Below are positions 8,983-16,574 of a stretch of DNA of 58,098 nucleotides, piece after piece. The translations under genes were made by a program, and so were the position numbers. Within the stretch, counting starts at the first letter, position 1. Every line of letters starts with the position of its first letter. The notes beneath the pieces are model-generated. The model ran no database searches. It was given only the letters and a program-made list of their open reading frames with translations, and was not told where the DNA came from. The DNA lies in the NCBI GenBank assembly GCA_019112865.1, contig DXIN01000040.1, positions 1 through 58,098 on the forward strand, read 5' to 3'. This DNA comes from Candidatus Helicobacter avicola. GTDB lineage: Bacteria > Campylobacterota > Campylobacteria > Campylobacterales > Helicobacteraceae.

Positions 8983-10095
8983 TTAATGGTGTGCGTTTTT
9001 CAATGTCTCTAGAAAAATCGTGGCATAGCTCCCTTTTGGCAGGCTAAATGAGAGCTCCATTTGCGCAACCTCGGGCTTATAAGTGTATGCCACATCTTGC
9101 GCCCATACCCACGCATACCGCCTGCTCCCCACTTCGCGCAATCGTGAATCTACAAACACCCTCTCTATCTCTAATGCCACATCTTGCGCACCAAGGAGTT
9201 TTTTTCCACACAGCGCGCCACTTGGGGAGATTTGTCGCTGGATAAAACGCGTAGATTCTGCCCTCACATCATCAAGCACAAATGCCTTGCCATATGGATA
9301 ATGCACCGCCACATCACCGCGTAGTAGCTTAAAGAACTGCTCCTGTGCTTTGAGCTCACGCACCACCCTCTCATCACATAATACAGAATCTAGCACACCA
9401 TATCCCCCAGCACTGCTCACAAGCTCCTTTGGGCTACAAGATTCTATCATCTTGTTCAGACGCATACGTTCTAATAGCCAAAGGTTAAAGAGATGACTTT
9501 GGTATGCAGAGAGTAGGAAACGCGCGATTTTTTTATCACGAGTAATGCGGAGATTTTCGAGGATTTTTTCACCCTCTTGATAGTTTTGCCCATCTTTGCC
9601 AAAGCGCTGACTCCCAAAGTAGTTTGCAAACCCGCTAACCTTAAGGATTTCAAGGGCATTTATGGCTTTTTGTGCCTCAATGGGTGTGAGTTTTTTTAAC
9701 CGCATAAAAAAGCTATTACCCTTTAGATGTCCTACGCGTAATTTATTGGTATGCGCCCTGCACTCTAATACCTTAATCCCTCGCTCATTAAGTATCGTGC
9801 TACACGCACTTAGCCTAGATTCAAAAGTGCGTGGGATTGAGAGATACTGATAGGTTGTAGCGTGCTTGTCCTTAAGCCCTGCATAGCCAATTTGTGCGGA
9901 TTTTATCCCTAGGACATTGCTTAGAATCTCCACCATCTCAAAGGTGCTAAGCTCTTTTTTGCGCACAAAAATCATCAAATGCTCCCCTGCCCCGCTTGCC
10001 TCATACAGCGGTATCTCCCTCACGACAAAATCCCGCACACTCGGATGGAAATAACACTCAATGGGCGAATGGGTGAGATGAAAGAGCTTGTGCAT
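8983..10095 (-). CDS. truD: tRNA pseudouridine(13) synthase TruD
   Basis: TruD isomerises uridine 13 of tRNA-Glu to pseudouridine. The 370-residue protein is of family length and contains the signature GYAGLKDKHATTYQYLSI, with the predicted catalytic aspartate at D76. It also has the GNSFFMRLKK and NYFGSQRFG stretches typical of TruD. It converges on uvrA (63 bases between the genes) and diverges from the Na/phosphate symporter at 10180, sharing a palindromic -10 region at 10128-10136. The ATG at 10095 is preceded by AAGG in TAAGGTTATTGTATG. Confidence 0.95.
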   Translation of the reverse strand: MHKLFHLTHSPIECYFHPSVRDFVVREIPLYEASGAGEHLMIFVRKKELSTFEMVEILSNVLGIKSAQIGYAGLKDKHATTYQYLSIPRTFESRLSACSTILNERGIKVLECRAHTNKLRVGHLKGNSFFMRLKKLTPIEAQKAINALEILKVSGFANYFGSQRFGKDGQNYQEGEKILENLRITRDKKIARFLLSAYQSHLFNLWLLERMRLNKMIESCSPKELVSSAGGYGVLDSVLCDERVVRELKAQEQFFKLLRGDVAVHYPYGKAFVLDDVRAESTRFIQRQISPSGALCGKKLLGAQDVALEIERVFVDSRLREVGSRRYAWVWAQDVAYTYKPEVAQMELSFSLPKGSYATIFLETLKNAHH

Positions 10096-10127
10096 ACAAT
10101 AACCTTAGAGAAATTAAAGTTTTTTGA

Positions 10128-10137
10128 GATTATAATA
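10128..10137. promoter_or_regulatory. Overlapping divergent -10 boxes (truD / Na-Pi symporter)
   Basis: The palindrome ATTATAAT gives TATAAT on the plus strand (10131-10136) and TATAAT on the minus strand (10129-10134). The plus promoter would start transcription about 35 bases before the symporter ATG at 10180. The minus promoter would start it about 27 bases before the truD ATG. Only one polymerase can occupy the site at a time, so the two genes are probably antagonistic. Confidence 0.55.
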
Positions 10138-10179
10138 CACAAGCTTTTGTAAAATCTGTGTAAAATCCTAAGGAAATCT

Positions 10180-11991
10180 ATGCAAACACTCAAAAAACTT
10201 TGGCTCCCTGTGGTGTGTGCCATTGCTATTTATTTTATGAGCATTGATCCCTCTTTGACCGAGATTTTTGCGGGGATTGGGGTGTTTTTGTTTGGTATGA
10301 TTTTTTTAGAAAATGGCTTTAAGGGCTTTAGCGGCGGAATTTTAGAGAGAATCCTGACTAAATGGACTGATAGCAAACTCAAAGCCCTCCTGTTTGGTAT
10401 CACTACTACAATCCTTATGCAAAGCTCCACACTCGTTACTATTATTTCGATTTCCTTCCTCTCTGCAGGGCTTATTAGCCTCGCTCAAGCCATTGGTATT
10501 GTCTTTGGAGCAAATCTAGGCACGACCACGGGAGGCTGGATCATCGCTGGCGTGGGTATGAAAATGGACATTGCTTCCATTGCTATGCCTCTAATTGTCC
10601 TTGCGATTTTGCTTGTGTTTCAAAAAGACAAAAACATCAAATCTCTAGGGCATATCTTTGCGGGGATTGGGTTTTTTTTCTTAGGGATTGCGTATATCAA
10701 AAGTGGCTTTGAGGGCTACAAAGATGCGCTAGATTTAAGCGCGTATGGGAGTGGAAGCCCAAAAGATCTTTTTATCTTTGTCATGGCTGGGATCCTCATC
10801 ACTTCTATCGTGCAATCAAGCTTTGCCACACTCACAATCATCATCTCCGCCCTAAGCACAGGCACTATCACTTATGACAATGCACTAGGGCTTGTGATAG
10901 GCACCAATGTCGGAGGTGTGGTAACTGCACTTGTTGCGTCCTTTGGCTCAAACCTTGAGGGCAAAAAACTCGCTATCACCAACACGATTTTTAACCTCAT
11001 CATTGCTATCATTGCGCTTGTGTTTTTATCGTATTTTAAGGGCATTGTGAATCTTATCAGTGAGCTTAGTGGTATAGGCGAGCAAGACTACGCGCTCAAA
11101 ATCGCGGTATTTCATACCTTTTATAATGCCCTTGCAGTCGTGATTATGACACCTTATATCCAAGTGTTTGTGAAGTTTGCCAATACCTTTATCAAAAGCA
11201 AAAAACCTGCCGATATGGACGCGCCTATCTATCTCAATCCAAATATCATCGCCTACCCTATGACAGCGACCCAAGCCCTCATCAACGAACTCAAGCATCT
11301 CTATGACAATGTCTTTAGTGTCATCGCACATTCGCTAGGATTTTCACGTTCTGACATTTGTGCCAATCTCCCCAAGGACGCACTACTAGCCAAAAAATGG
11401 TATAGCGACCAAGGCAATGTCAATGATCTCTATCACCACAGGGTAAAAGTCCTCTTTGATGCGATTATCGACTTTAGCACCAAGGCTCAAACACACATCA
11501 ACCAAGAAGATTTTATCAAAATCAGCAATGAAGCCAATGTGAGCGCGCGCAACCTCGCTGAAGCCACCAAAAATATGATGCTCCTTGAAAAAAATCTCAA
11601 AAAAAATGCCACTAGCCCAAACCCCCAAATCGCCCAAGAATACAACCTCATCAGAATCCAAGTCGCCCAGCTCCTCGCCAAAATAAACTCGCTCAAATTC
11701 TTAGAATCTACAAATTATCAAGAAATCGCTGGGATTCTCAAACAAGAGCGCAAAGCTCTCAAGCAGTTTGATAAACGCGCACTCGTGCGAGTAGAAAAAA
11801 TCATTATTGAGAGCAAAATCTCGGCAAATTACGCCACCTCACTCCTCAATGACATCGCCTTTGCTAGCAATATGGGCAAAGAAATCATCAAGGCAGTGGG
11901 CAAAATCTATAAAATCTCGTTTATTATGCAGGACAAAGAGCAGCATATCAGCGATAGCGATTTGGACGAAGAGCTACAAACCCAAATCTAA
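10180..11991 (+). CDS. Na+/phosphate cotransporter family protein with PhoU-like C-terminus
   Basis: This is an inner-membrane symporter of the NptA/YjbB (PNaS) family, probably taking up or exporting phosphate with sodium. The first ~330 of 603 residues are membrane spans arranged as two repeats. Each repeat carries the family QSS motif (QSSTLVTIIS from Q81, QSSFATLTII from Q212) followed by GANLGTT or GTNVGG. The remainder (~380-590) is soluble, helical and PhoU-like, which suggests a regulatory domain. It has AAGG seven bases before the start. It diverges from truD and is followed after nine bases by the Nif3-like gene. Confidence 0.88.
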   Translation: MQTLKKLWLPVVCAIAIYFMSIDPSLTEIFAGIGVFLFGMIFLENGFKGFSGGILERILTKWTDSKLKALLFGITTTILMQSSTLVTIISISFLSAGLISLAQAIGIVFGANLGTTTGGWIIAGVGMKMDIASIAMPLIVLAILLVFQKDKNIKSLGHIFAGIGFFFLGIAYIKSGFEGYKDALDLSAYGSGSPKDLFIFVMAGILITSIVQSSFATLTIIISALSTGTITYDNALGLVIGTNVGGVVTALVASFGSNLEGKKLAITNTIFNLIIAIIALVFLSYFKGIVNLISELSGIGEQDYALKIAVFHTFYNALAVVIMTPYIQVFVKFANTFIKSKKPADMDAPIYLNPNIIAYPMTATQALINELKHLYDNVFSVIAHSLGFSRSDICANLPKDALLAKKWYSDQGNVNDLYHHRVKVLFDAIIDFSTKAQTHINQEDFIKISNEANVSARNLAEATKNMMLLEKNLKKNATSPNPQIAQEYNLIRIQVAQLLAKINSLKFLESTNYQEIAGILKQERKALKQFDKRALVRVEKIIIESKISANYATSLLNDIAFASNMGKEIIKAVGKIYKISFIMQDKEQHISDSDLDEELQTQI

Positions 11992-12000
11992 GGAGAGTGT

Positions 12001-12786
12001 ATGAATCCCACCCAAACCCCCAACCTGCCCACACAGCACAATAAACAAAGCGTAGGTTATATGTATTATGTCTGCGACTTCACTTCACCCTTTAACACAC
12101 AAGAATCTTGGGATAACTCTGGGCTCAATCTAGGCTCACTCACACAGGAGTTTGATAAGATTTACATCACTCTTGAAGTTACCCACGACCTTGCACATTC
12201 TGTATCCCCAAATAGCCTTATCATCGCACATCACCCACTTTTTTTTAAAAGTATCAAAACCTTTGATACCGCTGCTTATCCGTGCAATATTGCACACAAG
12301 CTTATCGCTAAAAACTGCGCGATTATCGCAATGCACACGAACTTCGACAAAAGCCACCTCAATGAATATTTCACACACGAGATTTTGGGGTTTTCACATT
12401 TTTTACAAGATTCTCTGTATTGCCATGGCGCGATAGAAAAGACATCATTTGCCCAGCTTGCCAACACCCTAAAATCAAAGCTTAGGCTAGATACCCTGCG
12501 TGTGTGCCAAGCTAGTGAATCTATTGAGCATATTTTTGTGATTTGTGGGAGTGGCTTTAGCGAGATTACCCACATCGCTGCACAAAATCTCCCAAATAGC
12601 CTGCTTATTAGTGGTGATCTCAAATACCACGATGCAATGATTGCCAAATCCCTAGGTTTGAGCCTTATAGACATTCCACACTATGAAAGTGAAAAATATT
12701 TCACACAAATTGTCGATTCTCTTTTGAAAAATGCAGGATATCAAGCTATAATTACGGATTGTAAAAATCCCATTACGCACATTTAA
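12001..12786 (+). CDS. Nif3-like dinuclear metal centre protein
   Basis: This is a member of the Nif3/YbgI/YqfO family (261 residues). The molecular role is not firmly established; it is often called a GTP cyclohydrolase 1 type 2 homologue, but that activity is not general. Metal ligands expected for the dinuclear site are visible: H77-H78 in IIAHHPLFF, H112 and D116 in MHTNFDKS, and H227 with E231 in DIPHYESEKY. The N-terminal SWDNSGL motif is also present. The start follows AAGGAG in CTAAGGAGAGTGTATG. The next gene, the FlgZ homologue, lies 14 bases downstream. H. pylori has the same pair (HP0959-HP0958), so the order is conserved. Confidence 0.9.
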   Translation: MNPTQTPNLPTQHNKQSVGYMYYVCDFTSPFNTQESWDNSGLNLGSLTQEFDKIYITLEVTHDLAHSVSPNSLIIAHHPLFFKSIKTFDTAAYPCNIAHKLIAKNCAIIAMHTNFDKSHLNEYFTHEILGFSHFLQDSLYCHGAIEKTSFAQLANTLKSKLRLDTLRVCQASESIEHIFVICGSGFSEITHIAAQNLPNSLLISGDLKYHDAMIAKSLGLSLIDIPHYESEKYFTQIVDSLLKNAGYQAIITDCKNPITHI

Positions 12787-12800
12787 ATTAAAGGAGTCCT

Positions 12801-13535
12801 ATGAACAAGCATTTGCAATCACTTATCCAAATCGCAAACCTCGACAAACAAATTGATGATTTGGAGCCTAAAATCGCTCAAGCACGCAAAGAGTTAGATT
12901 CTAAAATAGCACAAAAAACCTCTACACTCCGTGCCATAGGAGCACTACAAGACCAAAATAAAAATCTTCAACACGAAATAAACGAAAACGATCGACTCAT
13001 ACACGAAACCTCCGCACGCCTAGAAAGCATTGCTAAAAAACAGCAAGAAGTCCGCAACGAAAAAGAATTGCGTGCTCTTAGTGTCGAAGAGGATATCGCC
13101 AAAGAGAATCTCACTCTTGCTAATGAGCAGATTCAAAAACTCCAAACAATCCAAAAAGCAAGAAATGACGAGATCGCCCAACTTCAAGGAAGTATCAGTG
13201 AGCTAGATTCTCAAATCAGTGAGCTAGAGCAATCCACACAAAGCGCAGTAGCAGTAATCAAACAAGAGCAGCAAGAGATTTTCAAACAAAAACAAGAAAT
13301 CATAGCCAAATCTGACATCAAAAGTATCACATTTTATGAGAAAATCCGCCGTTGGGCAAAAAACACTAGCGTAGTGCCGGTGTTTAAACAAGCGTGTGGC
13401 GGGTGCTTCATACGACTAAACGACCGCACCTATGCCGAGGTGCTTTCAGACGAAAATTCTATCGTTACCTGCCCACATTGCGGACGAATCCTCTATCCCT
13501 CAAACAAACAAAGCTATAAAGAGTGCGTGCAATAG
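12801..13535 (+). CDS. flgZ: Zinc-ribbon coiled-coil protein, HP0958/FlgZ homologue
   Basis: The first ~170 of 244 residues are a long, charged coiled coil rich in E, K and Q. A C-terminal zinc ribbon follows, with C199-GG-C202 and C224-PH-C227. This architecture and the neighbouring Nif3-like gene match H. pylori HP0958 (FlgZ). That protein binds the sigma-54 factor RpoN and flagellin mRNA and is needed for flagellar assembly. The role here is inferred from that homology. The start has AAAGGAG seven bases upstream, and the gene is probably cotranscribed with its upstream neighbour. Confidence 0.88.
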   Translation: MNKHLQSLIQIANLDKQIDDLEPKIAQARKELDSKIAQKTSTLRAIGALQDQNKNLQHEINENDRLIHETSARLESIAKKQQEVRNEKELRALSVEEDIAKENLTLANEQIQKLQTIQKARNDEIAQLQGSISELDSQISELEQSTQSAVAVIKQEQQEIFKQKQEIIAKSDIKSITFYEKIRRWAKNTSVVPVFKQACGGCFIRLNDRTYAEVLSDENSIVTCPHCGRILYPSNKQSYKECVQ

Positions 13536-13558
13536 CTCTATGCGCATAAGGGGATAAA

Positions 13559-15673
13559 TTGCGATTGACACATAACCTCCTTGTTGCCATAAGTCTTATA
13601 TGTCTTTATATGCTTAGCTTTCTAGCTATGCGTGTGGTAATGCAGGGTGTGTTTGTGCCAGAGGCGAGCGCGCAAGATTTGTGGATTGCTTATGAAATGG
13701 GCAGTAGGCTCGATCTGCGTGTGGTGTGTATGGGTATGGCGGCTATCCTGCTCTTTGGCTATATCATCGCTCTCCTCACACCCCTTAGCAAGAGATTACA
13801 CCAAATCCCCGCAAATACACAAGCGACTACTAAGGGGGGGGGAATAGCACACAAAATCTTGCTTGCCTACATTGCCATCATAAGTTTCCTTGTATGTTTT
13901 AGCGCGATTGGGAATTTTTATTATTTCAAAACCTACCACACTCGCATTGATGCCTTTATCTTTGGGATTAAAGATGATGACACATTAGCGGTTTTGCAAG
14001 TGATATGGCAGGATTATCCTGTGCTACTTATCTTTATCGCCTGCGTGCTGTATGCTTATATCTGCGTGCGTATTACCCAAAAGATTCTAAGTCTCAAACT
14101 CCCCGATTTGCGCACTACATCTGCCATAGCCTTGCATATCATTGCCATTGCCTTACTTTTCCTTGGTATTCGTGGCTCGATAGACACACAACCACTCAAA
14201 GAGGATACAATCTCTACCACCCAAGACCAAAATCTCAATCACCTTATTTTTAACCCTATACTAGCCCTGCATTACGCGCACACACATTATAAAAACGCCA
14301 TAAAATTTCAACCCACAAAACTCACAGAGGGTATCGCGCTCCAAAATGAGATTTTTCCAATCTTTTTTAGACATACACAAGGCGTTACCAAGCCTTTTCT
14401 CCCCACCCAAAATACTTTAGAATCCCCAGAGACTCCCACGCTAGATTCACATACCCCACCACAATCCACCAACTCTCCACACATCGTTGCTGTGCTAATG
14501 GAGAGCTTTGCCTCCAATATGCTTGCACTTGATGATGCCAAAGATTTTGATTTACTAGGGAGCTTCCGCCCATATTTTGAATCTGGCAGGCACAAAAAAG
14601 CAGGACAAAACGACTTTGTTTTTACGCACTTCTTATCAGGGGGCAATCACACTGCCGCTTCGTTTGCGCTACTTTTACCTATCGCACCACACCCCACAAT
14701 CTCACTTAGCTCCGCCAAAACCACCAAGCTCCCACTCACACCTCTTGATGTCTATAAAAATGCTGGATACGAAGTCATTTTCATCACTTCGGGTAATCAA
14801 AATTGGTATAACCTCGGGGATTATCTCAAAATCTTGGGGGTGGATGCGGTGTATGATAGCAGCTATATCGCCCAGCACTATCCGCAAAGCAAGACAAATG
14901 CGTGGGCGTTTGGCAATGCTGATGAATACGCGTTTTCTCTCGCTACCGAGATTCTACTAGAGGCACAAAAGCCTACTTTTATCATCATTCTCACCATCTC
15001 AAACCACCAACCATTTGCCACGCCAAAGAGCTTTAACCCACCAACATACACGTTAGATTCTAAAGTAGATTTTTTTAGCTATGATAATCTAGCGCGCATA
15101 AGGCTTTTGCTCGAAGCTTTTACCTATGCCAGTGATGCGTTTGGGAAATTTGTGAGTGAGATTCGCAACTCCCCTACTCTCAAGGACAATGTCATCATCG
15201 GGGCGAGCGGCGATCACCTCTGTCGTGATATGAAGCAGGGCGCAAACATCGCGCTAGATCATTCCGTGCCATTTTATCTCTATATCCCCACACACATCGC
15301 TAAAGGCTTGGAGTTTGACCCAGAGACTCTTGGCTCGCACAAAGACATCTTCCCCACACTCTATGCGCTAAGCCTCAAAGACTACGAGTTTCTCTCACTT
15401 GGCGGACGCAATCTCTTTGAAGCGCACAAAAAGAGCAATGAAAGCTATGATTTTGCGTATAACGATGCGGTGTGGATTGATAAAGAAGGTATTTATCCTA
15501 TCGGCACAGACACAGGCTTTCACTATATTATCAAAGATGGCTTGATAATCCCACAAGAAAACTTCCAAATCCCAGAATCCAAAAAGCGATTTATCAATAA
15601 TTACAATAAACTCTCTTGGTGGCAGATTAATTATAGAATCTACAACACTAGCGATATTACAGAATCTAAGTAA
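13559..15673 (+). CDS. LtaS/EptA-like membrane sulfatase-fold transferase, phase-variable (ON)
   Basis: This is an alkaline-phosphatase/sulfatase-fold membrane enzyme of 704 residues, like lipoteichoic acid synthase or phosphoglycerol/phosphoethanolamine transferases. It probably adds a phospho-alcohol group to an envelope glycan or lipid. There are about five N-terminal spans (to ~residue 215). The soluble domain holds MESFASN (metal Glu near 315), GNHTAAS (candidate nucleophile Thr365) and GASGDHLCRD (near 550). The start is TTG at 13559 after AAGGGGAT. A G9 tract at 13834-13842 encodes K-G-G-G near residues 92-95. The frame is intact here, so the gene is ON; a one-base slip would truncate it soon after. 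The last 12 codons (RIYNTSDITESK) and stop lie in the head of a palindromic element. Confidence 0.87.
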   Translation: MRLTHNLLVAISLICLYMLSFLAMRVVMQGVFVPEASAQDLWIAYEMGSRLDLRVVCMGMAAILLFGYIIALLTPLSKRLHQIPANTQATTKGGGIAHKILLAYIAIISFLVCFSAIGNFYYFKTYHTRIDAFIFGIKDDDTLAVLQVIWQDYPVLLIFIACVLYAYICVRITQKILSLKLPDLRTTSAIALHIIAIALLFLGIRGSIDTQPLKEDTISTTQDQNLNHLIFNPILALHYAHTHYKNAIKFQPTKLTEGIALQNEIFPIFFRHTQGVTKPFLPTQNTLESPETPTLDSHTPPQSTNSPHIVAVLMESFASNMLALDDAKDFDLLGSFRPYFESGRHKKAGQNDFVFTHFLSGGNHTAASFALLLPIAPHPTISLSSAKTTKLPLTPLDVYKNAGYEVIFITSGNQNWYNLGDYLKILGVDAVYDSSYIAQHYPQSKTNAWAFGNADEYAFSLATEILLEAQKPTFIIILTISNHQPFATPKSFNPPTYTLDSKVDFFSYDNLARIRLLLEAFTYASDAFGKFVSEIRNSPTLKDNVIIGASGDHLCRDMKQGANIALDHSVPFYLYIPTHIAKGLEFDPETLGSHKDIFPTLYALSLKDYEFLSLGGRNLFEAHKKSNESYDFAYNDAVWIDKEGIYPIGTDTGFHYIIKDGLIIPQENFQIPESKKRFINNYNKLSWWQINYRIYNTSDITESK
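13834..13842 (+). repeat. G9 homopolymer (phase-variation tract, ON) in sulfatase gene
   Basis: Nine consecutive G residues sit inside the reading frame of the LtaS-like gene, read as AAG-GGG-GGG-GGA. In Helicobacter and Campylobacter, G/C tracts of this length slip during replication. The window has the full-length frame. Confidence 0.85.
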
Positions 15674-15789
15674 TCTAAAGCTCTAGATTCTGATAGTGTA
15701 TGCTCGCGTAAGCGGAGTGAGGCTGGATTCACTCCAGCCGAGCGATAACAATTTGCCACAAGCAAATTGCAATGAAATAGTAGAATCTA
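15634..15789 (+). repeat. Palindromic element, full-length copy with 147-bp unit
   Basis: TAGAATCTA at 15634 recurs at 15781, exactly 147 bases on. The head (TAGCGATATTACAGAATCTA) codes the last residues and stop of the sulfatase gene. The core CGCGTAAGCGGAG is followed by hairpin 1, GGCTGGA (15721-15727) / TCCAGCC (15733-15739). GCGATAA and hairpin 2 follow, CAATTTGC (15749-15756) / GCAAATTG (15762-15769). Both stems are perfect. Confidence 0.88.
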
Positions 15790-15880
15790 CAACGCTAGCG
15801 ATATTACAGAATCTAAGTAATCTAAAGCTCTAGATTCTATAATGCAAAAGTCGCGAAGCGGAGCGTAAGCACAGCTTACA
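15781..15880 (+). repeat. Palindromic element, second tandem copy, truncated
   Basis: The first 58 bases (15781-15838) repeat 15634-15691 with a single difference. The core GTCGCGAAGCGGAGC and hairpin 1, GTAAGC (15865-15870) / GCTTAC (15874-15879), follow. Hairpin 2 is missing. The stop codon of the minus-strand magIII gene (TAA, 15876-15878) lies in the right arm of this hairpin, so the element directly forms that gene's 3' end. Confidence 0.82.
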
Positions 15881-16574
15881 GCAGTGCCTTTGGATCGCGT
15901 TTTGACTTGGCAAACTCCACGATTTTGGCGTGAAATCGCGCATACACATACGCGAGATTCACTTCCTCGCCATAGAGGGCATATACACGTGCTAGATTCT
16001 CCTCTACTCCACGCACAAAAAACCCCTGCAATTCGTCATAGTCCTCGATTTCTACTCCCAATGCACACAGGATCTTGTAAGTGTAGCGATCCACCACCAT
16101 CACTTCGCGTCCGCACATATAGTTAAGCACACAATCCGCACTCTCGCGTCCTAAGCCTTTTTGGGCTAATAGCCATTCACGATTAAGGCTTTGTGTCATA
16201 GATTTGTAGCTGCTAAAATCCTCTAAAAGATTGCGTGCTAGGAGGATAAGTCGCTGTGCTTTTTGGTTTTGCAAGCCCAAAATATGTGAGGCTAAGACAT
16301 CTTGGGAGAGTGCGGCAATATTACAAATCGCCCAGAAATTGCGCTCTTCATCTTGATAATCTTGCTTAAAATCTCCGCTAAAAGTGGGCAAGATTCCCGC
16401 TTTGCGTAGTGAATCTAGCGTTTTTTGCACATTTTCCCATTTGCTATTTTGCACCAGCACGCAGCCTAGCATAACTTCAAAACTCCCAGCATTGACCCAC
16501 CACCACTTTGGCGCGTCTTTGAGGAGATTTAGCGCATACAATCGCTCCAAAATCCTAATAGGCAAATCACTCAT
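15876..16574 (-). CDS. magIII: 3-methyladenine DNA glycosylase III (MagIII, endonuclease III family)
   Basis: This base-excision repair glycosylase removes alkylated adenine. The 232 residues align well with H. pylori MagIII (HP0602). The family APKWWWVNA motif is near the N-terminus, and the helix-hairpin-helix is QKGLGRESAD (138-147). The catalytic aspartate is D162 in MVVDRYTYK. K217 in RFHAKIVEF stands at the position of the carbamylated lysine. The Fe-S cysteines of classical Nth are absent, as expected for MagIII. It overlaps the upstream TPR gene by four bases, so the two are translationally coupled. Its stop codon is supplied by the hairpin of a palindromic element. Confidence 0.9.
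   Translation of the reverse strand: MSDLPIRILERLYALNLLKDAPKWWWVNAGSFEVMLGCVLVQNSKWENVQKTLDSLRKAGILPTFSGDFKQDYQDEERNFWAICNIAALSQDVLASHILGLQNQKAQRLILLARNLLEDFSSYKSMTQSLNREWLLAQKGLGRESADCVLNYMCGREVMVVDRYTYKILCALGVEIEDYDELQGFFVRGVEENLARVYALYGEEVNLAYVYARFHAKIVEFAKSKRDPKALL

Noticed and set aside
10667-10680. T8 and A8 runs within genes (for example 10671, 12239, 24688, 39421) as phase-variation tracts
   Set aside because: They are common in AT-rich Helicobacter genes, the frames are intact, and they are shorter than usual for A/T contingency tracts.
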